From NCBI RefSeq assembly GCF_005796225.1, contig NZ_VAHO01000008.1:101449-165448 (forward strand): 64,000 bases of DNA, given 5' to 3'. Below the pieces are notes generated by a model. The model saw only the letters and a program-made list of their open reading frames with translations. It did no database searches and was not told the origin of the DNA. Positions 25,314 through 32,316 of the stretch are shown in pieces. Within the stretch, counting starts at the first letter, position 1, and the number at the start of each line of letters is the position of its first letter. The translations under genes were made by a program, and so were the position numbers. Source of the stretch: Pseudarthrobacter sp. NamE5. Lineage in GTDB: Bacteria > Actinomycetota > Actinomycetes > Actinomycetales > Micrococcaceae.

Positions 25314-26287
25314 TAGAAGAGGACCCGTGCGAGCGCCTGGCGCGCCTTGGCCACGCGGGCGTCGGACGCGCCCACCACGTCGAACAGCTCCAGCAGCCGG
25401 ACCCGGGCCGTTTCGCGCTCGGGACCGAAGTTGCGCCCTATGAAGGACACCAGCCGGTTCAGCCCATCCTCCACATGGCCCCCGGCGATGTCGAGGTCAG
25501 CAACACCGAGCTGCGCTTCCAGGTTGTCCGGCTCGGTGGCAGCGAGGGTCCGCAGGGCTTCGCTGCCCTGGGCCGAGAGCGGCTGCAGCCTGGCCATCAG
25601 CTCCACCTGGGCCAGGCCGGCCTTTGCCTCGTGGTCCGAGGGCATTTCATTCAGCGCCTGGCGGTAGGCCTCGGCTGCAGCCGCGTAGTCTCCCGCTTCG
25701 ATGGCGTCGAAGGCCGCCTGGTGCAGCGGGGGCAGCGGTGCGGAGGCCTCCTCCCCGCCGGCTCCGGCGTCGAGGCTTCCGGTCACGCCGTTGGCGGCCG
25801 CCACCTTGAGCAATTCATCAAAGAGGCTGCGGACCTGCTGTTCGTCGGCGCTGCCCTGGAACAGCGGCACCGGCTGGCCTTTGAGCACTGCCACGGCCGT
25901 GGGCACAGCCTGCACCTGGAAGGCCTGGGCCAGCTGCGGGAACGCTTCGATGTCGGCGGCCCCAAGGACCAGCCGGCCGCCGTAGCTTTGCACGATGCTC
26001 TCCAGCGTTTCGAGCACGCGTCCGGACTCGGGCGAGTACGAGGCCCACAGCGCGAACACCACGGGCACTTTCATGGAGAGTTCCACCAGCTGCTGGAAGT
26101 TTGACTCCGTGACGTCCACCGTCAGCTCTGGGGTACCGGCGCCGCCGGGCTGCGTGCCCTCCTGCGGCGTGCCGGGGCCGGCCGGGGATGCCGGGCGCTG
26201 CTTCAGGGTGGAAAGGTCGACGGCGCCGCGCAGGTTAAGCATGTTGGCAGCGGCAGGAGGGACTGGGCGGGAAGCTGGCGAACTCAT
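25313..26287 (-). CDS. YbbN/CnoX-like thioredoxin-fold co-chaperone with TPR region
   Basis: 324 residues. A thioredoxin-like domain (about 75-185) is followed by a helical TPR-like region (YAAAAEAYRQALNEMPSDHE). The CxxC active site is absent: the equivalent position reads VVFALWASYSPESGRVLE, so it is not a disulfide reductase. This matches YbbN-type proteins that hand clients to chaperones. ATG 26287 is chosen over the GTG 18 bp upstream. The position near nucS matches M. tuberculosis Rv1324. Confidence 0.86.
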   Translation of the reverse strand: MSSPASRPVPPAAANMLNLRGAVDLSTLKQRPASPAGPGTPQEGTQPGGAGTPELTVDVTESNFQQLVELSMKVPVVFALWASYSPESGRVLETLESIVQSYGGRLVLGAADIEAFPQLAQAFQVQAVPTAVAVLKGQPVPLFQGSADEQQVRSLFDELLKVAAANGVTGSLDAGAGGEEASAPLPPLHQAAFDAIEAGDYAAAAEAYRQALNEMPSDHEAKAGLAQVELMARLQPLSAQGSEALRTLAATEPDNLEAQLGVADLDIAGGHVEDGLNRLVSFIGRNFGPERETARVRLLELFDVVGASDARVAKARQALARVLF

Positions 26288-26340
26288 GCTTTCCACTCTA
26301 GCCACTCCGGCCGCTGCCGGTGCTACTGCGGGATGGGGGT

Positions 26341-28074
26341 TTATTTGAAGCTGGCCCCGGTCAGCCCGCGGGTGGCGGCGACGAGCTTCATGGGGTCGGT
26401 CGAACCTGCCGGCGGCACGTACACGGCCATGGACTCGGCGAAGCTCAGGACCATGCCGGTGGTTGTTTCCTTGCCGCCGGCGAGGGCGGCTGCATCGTCA
26501 CCGATGGTGAGTTTGTCGCCCGCCGCCTTCGGGGTTCCCTCGAAGCCGAAGTTGATCCGGCCCAGGACCAGGGCGCCGCCGTCGTCGGTCCGGAAGACGA
26601 CCGTGCTTTCCGGAACCATCTTGTGCGTGAAGGAGAAGTTGCCGTTTTCGCCGGCCTTCACCACCTCTGCCTGGTAGGAGAGCGTGTCTGCGATGTAGGG
26701 CGAAGACTCCCCTTCCACCAGCTTGTCCTTGAATGCTGACTCAGGCGAGGTGAGGCGGTCCGCGAGGCCGGCCAGGGCTTCCTCACCGCTGTAAAGCAGG
26801 CCGGTCTTGTCGCCAGCCGCCAGGGTTTCCGTGCCGTCCCGGCTGATGGCGGGGAAGGTTGTGCCGGGCTGCAGCGGGGTGGTTTCCACCAGCTTGTAGT
26901 TCTCCCGGGGCGAGGACTGGACCAGCGTCAGCAACTGCGGCACTACATTGCCTTCGCCCTGGGTCACGGCCAGGACTGAGCGCGGCCACTCCGGATCGCT
27001 GGTCACCACTGTGGTGAGGAGCTTCGTGGAGCGTACCGGCATGCGAGCCTCGTAGGAGCCCACCTGCGAGCGGATCCTGTAGTTCTGCGTACGGACTTCC
27101 AACTCGGTCCCGCCGACGCGGTCCCCGAGCTTTGCTGCGTCCTTTGCGGCGTCGCCGGCGTCAACGGCGCTGGAGACCTGCTCCAGGATCCGGCGGAACT
27201 GCGCATCCAGCAGAACGGGTGCCGGGTCGTCCTGCGAGGCCGGTGCTGTGGAGCCTGCTGGGGAAGGGGCAGGGGCGGTTGCATATGCTGCGGTGCCCGT
27301 GCCTGCCACCACTGTTGCCGCCACCATTCCGGCGGCCATCATGCCCAGGCGGGAGGACTGCCGGGCCCCGGTCTTGGCGCGGGCACGCTGCGCATATTTG
27401 CTTCCGGCAGTGTCCTTGCCACCGCCGCTGTCCTTGCCGGCCGCACCGTCGCCGTTACCGCTGCGCTTGCGGACGGAAAAAAGTGCCAGGGCAATCCCGC
27501 CGAGAATCAGGAGGGAACCCAGGACCATGAGTGGAACGGCCCAGGGGGTGGAGGTGTCGTTCGGGAACGTCATGGAAACGGAGGAGGGCGCAGGCCGGGT
27601 GCCGTCGGAAGCAAGCATGAGGCTCCATTCGCCGTCGGCCGGAGGCGTCCATGAATACTCAAGCTCACCGCTCGCATTCTCGGTGGAAACCCAGAGGTCC
27701 GAGGTTGCGGGGTTGGGAACTGCAGCCTCGCCTTCAGCATGCTCAACCATCAGCGACTTCTCGTCCTCGGAGATGCCGGTGATGGTGTTGTGCGCCGCCT
27801 GGCCCACCCAGGCGTCCACATCGTCCGGCCGGCCGGCTGCCAGCAGGAAGTTGCCGTCACCCTCAATGTTGATCTTCACCGTTCCGTCGTGAAGGGTGCG
27901 CAGGTCCTGGTCGATCACGGTCACGGGTGCCGGGGCGCCGTCCGCCGGAGCGGAGGCCGTGAAAGTCTCGGACGGGGCCCAGATGGTTCTCTGGCCGATG
28001 CCGGCCAAAAGTGTCAGGAGGCCGAGCAGCACGAGTGCGACTGCAGTCTTTAAACGCAAGGGAACACCTATCAT
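26341..28074 (-). CDS. Secreted/membrane-anchored protein of unknown function
   Basis: 577 residues. An N-terminal hydrophobic segment (LKTAVALVLLGLLTLLAGIG) is followed by an extracellular domain, a transmembrane helix near residue 165-185 (AVPLMVLGSLLILGGIALAL), a basic cytoplasmic stretch, and a second hydrophobic stretch (MMAAGMVAATVVAGTGTAAY). The ~300-residue Thr/Ser/Glu-rich C-terminal domain resembles the actinobacterial DUF8094 type from memory, not verified. The start is set at MIGVPLRLK, since the upstream frame is Cys/Arg-rich noise. A perfect inverted repeat lies 21 bp upstream. Confidence 0.75.
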   Translation of the reverse strand: MIGVPLRLKTAVALVLLGLLTLLAGIGQRTIWAPSETFTASAPADGAPAPVTVIDQDLRTLHDGTVKINIEGDGNFLLAAGRPDDVDAWVGQAAHNTITGISEDEKSLMVEHAEGEAAVPNPATSDLWVSTENASGELEYSWTPPADGEWSLMLASDGTRPAPSSVSMTFPNDTSTPWAVPLMVLGSLLILGGIALALFSVRKRSGNGDGAAGKDSGGGKDTAGSKYAQRARAKTGARQSSRLGMMAAGMVAATVVAGTGTAAYATAPAPSPAGSTAPASQDDPAPVLLDAQFRRILEQVSSAVDAGDAAKDAAKLGDRVGGTELEVRTQNYRIRSQVGSYEARMPVRSTKLLTTVVTSDPEWPRSVLAVTQGEGNVVPQLLTLVQSSPRENYKLVETTPLQPGTTFPAISRDGTETLAAGDKTGLLYSGEEALAGLADRLTSPESAFKDKLVEGESSPYIADTLSYQAEVVKAGENGNFSFTHKMVPESTVVFRTDDGGALVLGRINFGFEGTPKAAGDKLTIGDDAAALAGGKETTTGMVLSFAESMAVYVPPAGSTDPMKLVAATRGLTGASFK

Positions 28075-28094
28075 CAGCGGGGGTTTCCCTCCAA

Positions 28095-28114
28095 TGGTAA
28101 CCGTTTTGTTACCA
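28095..28114. promoter_or_regulatory. Perfect inverted repeat, probable operator
   Basis: TGGTAAC and GTTACCA flank six bases. The 20-bp site lies 21 bp upstream of the membrane-protein start codon, in the divergent region shared with the AI-2E-family gene. It is the size and symmetry of a dimeric repressor site. The regulator is unknown; GTAAC-type half-sites also occur in MtrA-like targets, but there they are usually direct repeats. Confidence 0.5.
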
Positions 28115-28179
28115 CAGCCCCGGACCGGGGCCTCCTGCAGGCTTGCCGCGCGGCCTCCGGCCCGGGCCTTCAACTGCTG

Positions 28180-28208
28180 TTGACAAGGCTGCTGATAGTG
28201 TTTGCGAT
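28180..28208 (+). promoter_or_regulatory. Candidate sigma-70-type promoter
   Basis: A consensus -35 TTGACA (28180-28185) is followed after 17 bp by a weak -10, TGCGAT (28203-28208). It lies 58 bp upstream of the GTG start of the AI-2E-family gene, an appropriate distance. Confidence 0.4.
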
Positions 28209-28265
28209 GATCATCACACCGGCACGCGCAGGCGCTGCCACGCACGGAACAGGCCCCCAACAACA

Positions 28266-29579
28266 GTGACTGACAAGACGGACGAGTCCTCCGAGGCACC
28301 CGAGAATCCTGGGGGTGGGCAGCCGCCGTCGTCAGCCGCTCCGCAGGATCCTGCGGCTGCCCGCCGGAAGAACCCGGCCGCCGCCGCCCTTGGACTGCTG
28401 GTACACAGACTGCGGCAGCCTCTGCCCGGGGCCCAGCCCCGGCTCCGCTTCGAAATGCCGCCCGAGTACTCGCTCCAGAACGGGGACAGGGACAGCACCG
28501 ACAGCGGAGTGCAGCCGCAGTTCGGCAGCCCCGGCCCCCGGATCTCGCCGCAGCATCCGCTGTACCTGGGCTTCATGGGCACGGTGGGCGTGGGGCTTGC
28601 CCTTCTTGTCTACTGGATCGGTTCCAACACCACGCAGCTGCTGCTGTGGATCGTGGCTGCGCTGTTCATCGCGCTGGGACTGGAACCGGTGGTCAGCTGG
28701 CTCGAGAGCCGTAAAATTCCCCGCCCGGCCGGAATCCTGGTGTCCGTCACAGTCCTGGTGAGCGCCGTCGTCGGCTTCTTCGCCACCCTCATTCCCACCA
28801 TCGTGGAGCAGGTGACGGAAATCGTCCAGCAGGCCCCGGTGTGGATCCGGGACTTTATCGACTCCGACTTCTTCCGCAGCCTTGATGACCAGTTCGGCGT
28901 GCGCGAACGGGTCACGGAGGAGCTGGACAAGTTCGTGAACGATCCGGCCGCGATGGGCGGCATTTTCGGCGGTGTGGTGGGCTTTGGTTCCACCGTGGCC
29001 AACAGCCTGTTCGGCACGCTCGTTGTCCTGGTGTTAAGCCTGTACTTCCTGGCAGCCCTGCCGGCAATGAAGCGGTGGGGCTACCGGCTCGCGCCGCGCT
29101 CCCGCCGCCACCGGGTCGAGGCCCTGTCCGAGGAAATCACCCGTTCGGTGGGCAACTACGTGATAGGCCAGGCAGCCGTAGCGCTGCTGAACGCCACCTT
29201 CGCGTTCATCGTGATGTCCATCGTGGGGATTCCCTTCGCGTTGCTGCTGGCATTCGTGGTGGCGCTGCTCGCGTTCATTCCGCTGGTGGGCGGCATGATT
29301 GCCGGAATCGTGGTGCTGCTCGTCTCGCTGACCGAGGGCTGGCAGACAGCGGCGGTCTACGGCATCTGCTACTTCGCCTACCTGCAGTTCGAGGCCTACT
29401 TCATCTCCCCGCGCATCATGCAGAAGGCCGTGGCCGTACCAGGCGCGGTGGCAGTGATTTCGGTGATCGCCGGGGGCAGCCTTCTCGGCGTCCTCGGTGC
29501 CCTGATCGCCATCCCCACCGCGGCAGCGGTGCTGCTGCTCATCCGGGAAATCTATATTGTCCGCCAGGACCAGCACTAA
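28266..29579 (+). CDS. AI-2E family (TqsA/PerM-like) membrane transporter
   Basis: 437 residues with about eight hydrophobic segments. After a polar N-terminal ~95 residues come GFMGTVGVGLALLVYWIG and the family features ALFIALGLEPVV, SVGNYVIGQAAVALLNATFA and the C-terminal FEAYFISPRIMQKAVAVPG. The start is the GTG at 28266 (VTDKTDESSEAPE), since the upstream frame is not protein-like. Members export small solutes or act as Na+(Li+)/H+ antiporters. The family name does not establish autoinducer transport here. Confidence 0.88.
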   Translation: MTDKTDESSEAPENPGGGQPPSSAAPQDPAAARRKNPAAAALGLLVHRLRQPLPGAQPRLRFEMPPEYSLQNGDRDSTDSGVQPQFGSPGPRISPQHPLYLGFMGTVGVGLALLVYWIGSNTTQLLLWIVAALFIALGLEPVVSWLESRKIPRPAGILVSVTVLVSAVVGFFATLIPTIVEQVTEIVQQAPVWIRDFIDSDFFRSLDDQFGVRERVTEELDKFVNDPAAMGGIFGGVVGFGSTVANSLFGTLVVLVLSLYFLAALPAMKRWGYRLAPRSRRHRVEALSEEITRSVGNYVIGQAAVALLNATFAFIVMSIVGIPFALLLAFVVALLAFIPLVGGMIAGIVVLLVSLTEGWQTAAVYGICYFAYLQFEAYFISPRIMQKAVAVPGAVAVISVIAGGSLLGVLGALIAIPTAAAVLLLIREIYIVRQDQH

Positions 29580-29650
29580 AGCGGCCCACCATGACCAGCG
29601 CTAGCGCTGCCCACCGGGACCGGCACCACCACGCAGGCAGCCGTGCCAGC

Positions 29651-30451
29651 CTAAGCGGACGCGGTGGCGGCTGGCCCGTTCCACTCCTGCGGCAGTCCGG
29701 CAGGGCCTGAACCTGCCTCGCTGACCTCGTCCACGATTTCGTTGAGGACCCGGGCGGCATGCTTCTCCCCCACCCACAGGTGCTTGGCGCCGTCCACGCC
29801 CACCACCCGCGCCTGCGGAATAAGGCTGAAGCGGCCGGCCGCCTCGTCCGGTTTGAGGTAGTCGTCGTGCTCCGGCACCAGGACCGTGAGCGGCTTCCCT
29901 GATTCGGCCCACAGGAGCAGGTGCTTGTCGGTGGCACGGTGCAGCGGGGGTGAGAGCAGGATGGCCCCTTCGATCAGGGCGGCCACCGGCTCCACTGCCC
30001 CGTACATCAGGGCGAGTTCGGTGCCGAAGGACCATCCCACCAGCCAGCGGTTGGGCAGGCCCCGTTCGACGGCGAAGCGCACGGCTGCCTCGACGTCGTG
30101 CCGTTCCCCAATCCCCTCTTCGAAGCTCCCGCTGCTGGTGCCGCGCGGCGAAGCGGTTCCCCGGGTGTTGAACCGCAGGACTGCTATCCCGGCCAATGCG
30201 GGCAGCCGGTAGGAGGCCTTGCGGTAGACATGCGAGTCCATGAAGCCGCCATGCGTGGGCAGCGGGTGCAGGGTGATCAGCGTGGCATTGACCGGCCCGG
30301 AATCGGGCAGCGCCAGCTCACCGACCAGGGTGTGGCCGTCCTCCGTTCGCAGCTCGACGTTTTCGCGCCTCGCCGGCAGCACGGTGGACGCACGGATGGG
30401 AGTGGGGCCTGCTGCCTGGCGGAATTGGTACGAGGCCGGATCAAAAGTCAT
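29651..30451 (-). CDS. Alpha/beta-hydrolase
   Basis: A soluble hydrolase of 266 residues. The nucleophile elbow is GWSFGTELAL (Ser), with an oxyanion region LITLHPLPTHGGFMDSHVYR. The Asp is likely in VPEHDDYLKPDEA and the His in GAKHLWVGEKHAA. The HPLPTHGG-type motif and the N-terminal beta sandwich-like strands resemble KANL3/Tex30-type dienelactone-hydrolase relatives. The upstream open frame is discarded and MTFDPASYQF taken as the start. The substrate is unknown. Confidence 0.86.
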   Translation of the reverse strand: MTFDPASYQFRQAAGPTPIRASTVLPARRENVELRTEDGHTLVGELALPDSGPVNATLITLHPLPTHGGFMDSHVYRKASYRLPALAGIAVLRFNTRGTASPRGTSSGSFEEGIGERHDVEAAVRFAVERGLPNRWLVGWSFGTELALMYGAVEPVAALIEGAILLSPPLHRATDKHLLLWAESGKPLTVLVPEHDDYLKPDEAAGRFSLIPQARVVGVDGAKHLWVGEKHAARVLNEIVDEVSEAGSGPAGLPQEWNGPAATASA

Positions 30452-30498
30452 GCATGCCAGCTTAGCGACAGGCGGCGCGGCTTTGCCCGCCGCCGCCC

Positions 30499-30855
30499 CT
30501 ACCGGTAGCGGTAACTGCGCGACATCCAGCAGTTGGTGTGCCAATGCCGCCGCTCGGCCAGTCCCGCCGCAGCGCCGAACAGGTGGTCGTCCTTCCAGAC
30601 GACCAGATGGGCCACGCCGGGAAGCACTGCTGTGGAACATTCCGGGCAGATATAGGTTTTCCCGGCGTTCCTGGCGGTTATGGTGCGGACCATCCACTCG
30701 CCGTCGGGAGCGCTTTCCCGGCGGGCTATGCCGGCGCGTGCACGCTCCAGGTCCAGTTCGGGAGCCTCGCCGCCACGCTTTCTGCCGGCACCGTTTCTTC
30801 CGGAGGCTGTGCCTTTTCCGGACACCGGGCGGCGGGGACGGTTGGAACGCGGCAT
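30499..30855 (-). CDS. Small actinobacterial zinc-binding protein
   Basis: 118 residues. A basic Arg/Gly-rich N-terminus (MPRSNRPRRPVSGKG) is followed by a compact domain with CPECSTAVLPGVAHLVVW and HWHTNCW, a Cys-x2-Cys plus His/Cys set that probably binds zinc (HNH- or treble-clef-like). In related genomes it lies upstream of nucS in the divergent orientation, as here, and is often labelled ATP/GTP-binding without motif support. I see no P-loop. The basic tail suggests nucleic-acid binding. Confidence 0.78.
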   Translation of the reverse strand: MPRSNRPRRPVSGKGTASGRNGAGRKRGGEAPELDLERARAGIARRESAPDGEWMVRTITARNAGKTYICPECSTAVLPGVAHLVVWKDDHLFGAAAGLAERRHWHTNCWMSRSYRYR

Positions 30856-30958
30856 GCCTCCATTCTGCCCCAGCCGCCCGCCCACCGCCGCGTGCTGAGG
30901 ACCTGCAGCGCCGCCGTCGGGATCAGCCGCTGCAGCGGCAGGCGGTAGTCTGTACGGC

Positions 30959-31654
30959 GTGCGACTTGTCATAGCCCGATGCTCCGTTGATTACGTTGGC
31001 CGGCTCAAAGCCCATCTCCCCCTGGCAACCCGGCTCCTGCTGGTGAAGGCGGACGGCTCAGTCCTGGTCCATTCCGACGGCGGTTCCTACAAGCCGCTCA
31101 ACTGGATGAGCCCGCCGGCCACCTTGCGGATTTCCTCCCCGGAAGAGGTGGACCTTGAGCTGGGGGTCGTGGAACAGTGGACCGTCCAGTCGGCAAAAAC
31201 CGACGACCGGCTGATCATCAACATCCACGAGAAGCTTGACGAGTCATCGCATGACCTGGGCGTCGACCCCGGCCTGATCAAGGACGGCGTGGAGGCGGAC
31301 CTGCAGCGGCTCCTGGCAGAACAGATTGAGACACTGGGAGCCGGCTACTCCCTTATCCGCCGCGAATACTTCACGGCGATCGGACCCGTGGACATCCTTG
31401 CGCGGGATGCTGCCGGCGCCACTGTAGCCATCGAGCTGAAGCGCCGCGGCGACATCGACGGCGTGGAGCAGCTGACGCGCTACCTGGAGTTGCTCAACCG
31501 CGACCCGCTGCTGGCGCCTGTCCGCGGGATTTTTGCCGCGCAGCAGATCAAGCCGCAGGCCAAGGTGCTGGCCAATGACCGCGGAATTGATTGTGTCACG
31601 CTGGATTACGATGCCATGCGCGGCGTGGACGACAGCGAATCCAGGCTTTTCTAA
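30959..31654 (+). CDS. nucS: Mismatch-specific endonuclease NucS/EndoMS
   Basis: Cuts both strands at mismatches and provides the mismatch repair of actinobacteria lacking MutS/MutL. It is 231 residues. The N-terminal DNA-binding half is followed by the RecB-like nuclease core [20 protein letters not shown] (Asp, Glu, Lys) and [12 protein letters not shown]. The extreme C-terminus SRLF resembles the beta-clamp-binding tail described for actinobacterial NucS. The start is GTG. Confidence 0.95.
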   Translation: MRLVIARCSVDYVGRLKAHLPLATRLLLVKADGSVLVHSDGGSYKPLNWMSPPATLRISSPEEVDLELGVVEQWTVQSAKTDDRLIINIHEKLDESSHDLGVDPGLIKDGVEADLQRLLAEQIETLGAGYSLIRREYFTAIGPVDILARDAAGATVAIELKRRGDIDGVEQLTRYLELLNRDPLLAPVRGIFAAQQIKPQAKVLANDRGIDCVTLDYDAMRGVDDSESRLF

Positions 31655-31750
31655 CGGCACCCGCACCCGCCCGATTCACCCTAATAAGCCGCTGACATGC
31701 GTATTAACCAGCATTTTCCCCAAAATTTATCCGATTCGAAGCCCAAACCG

Positions 31751-31779
31751 TTGACCTGCGGGAATGGGCGTGAAATTCT
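31751..31779 (+). promoter_or_regulatory. Candidate promoter of the cold-shock gene
   Basis: TTGACC (31751-31756), a 17-bp spacer and AATTCT (31774-31779) lie in an unusually AT-rich stretch. A start near 31786 would give a leader of about 165 nt, similar to the long leaders of cspA-type mRNAs. Confidence 0.4.
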
Positions 31780-31785
31780 TATCTC

Positions 31786-31952
31786 AGTCTTTGTGTAGGT
31801 GTTTTTCATGCTCGCAAGACATGTTGCGAGCGCGAAGCTCCTGCAGCACCGGATCCCTTTTAGGGAGAGGTATACAGGATTCTTCTCGCGGAGTGACCAA
31901 GGCCGGTACGAGGTGTGCCGATCTTACAAAGTTCCACAATGAGGAGAAATAA
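31786..31952 (+). promoter_or_regulatory. Structured 5' leader of the cold-shock mRNA
   Basis: This non-coding stretch contains a perfect hairpin, GCTCGCAA (31810-31817) with TTGCGAGC (31824-31831). A second, TCCC-TTTTA-GGGA, lies near 31856-31868. It ends in a strong GAGGAG ribosome-binding site. Long folded leaders of cspA family genes act as RNA thermosensors, which fits, but the leader's 5' end is inferred. Confidence 0.5.
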
Positions 31953-32156
31953 ATGGCACAGGGAACCGTCAAGTGGTTCAACGCTGAAAAGGGCTTCGGC
32001 TTCATTACCCCGGATGATTCCGACGGTGACGTTTTCGTTCACTACTCCGAAATCCAGACCGGCGGCTTCAAGACCCTCGACGAGAACCAGCGCGTTCAGT
32101 TCGAAATTGGCCAGGGCGCCAAGGGTCCCCAGGCTACCGGCGTAACCATCGTCTAG
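31953..32156 (+). CDS. Cold-shock protein, CspA family
   Basis: A 67-residue single OB-fold RNA chaperone. RNP1-like KGFGFI and RNP2-like VFVHY are intact, with [14 protein letters not shown] at the start and the C-terminal [10 protein letters not shown]. It is preceded by GAGGAG at ideal spacing and followed by an exceptionally long terminator. Its length and lack of extension match CspA/CspB-type proteins. Confidence 0.97.
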   Translation: MAQGTVKWFNAEKGFGFITPDDSDGDVFVHYSEIQTGGFKTLDENQRVQFEIGQGAKGPQATGVTIV

Positions 32157-32193
32157 TCCCTGCGAACCCGGCTGCACCCGCGGCCTGCGACGC

Positions 32194-32231
32194 AGTAATG
32201 GTCCCCGGCAATATTGCCGGGGACCATTACT
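32194..32231. terminator. Long perfect terminator palindrome after the cold-shock gene
   Basis: The sequence is a perfect 38-nt palindrome with 19-bp arms (AGTAATGGTCCCCGGCAAT and its complement), with TTTT immediately after the stem on the plus strand. It ends the cold-shock transcript and may also stop transcripts from the converging membrane-synthase gene, which ends at 32317. Confidence 0.9.
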
Positions 32232-32316
32232 TTTAACCTTTTCCGGGATTACCGGCGCCCTTGGGGAAAGGCGCATCCAGCCGCAGCGAACAGCTTTTCC
32301 GGCAGGGGCAGCCCGC

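Noticed and set aside
29596..29609. CAGCGCTAGCGCTG palindrome after the AI-2E-type gene
   Set aside because: It is only 14 bp, is self-complementary without a loop, and has no T-run. It is too short to call a terminator or operator.
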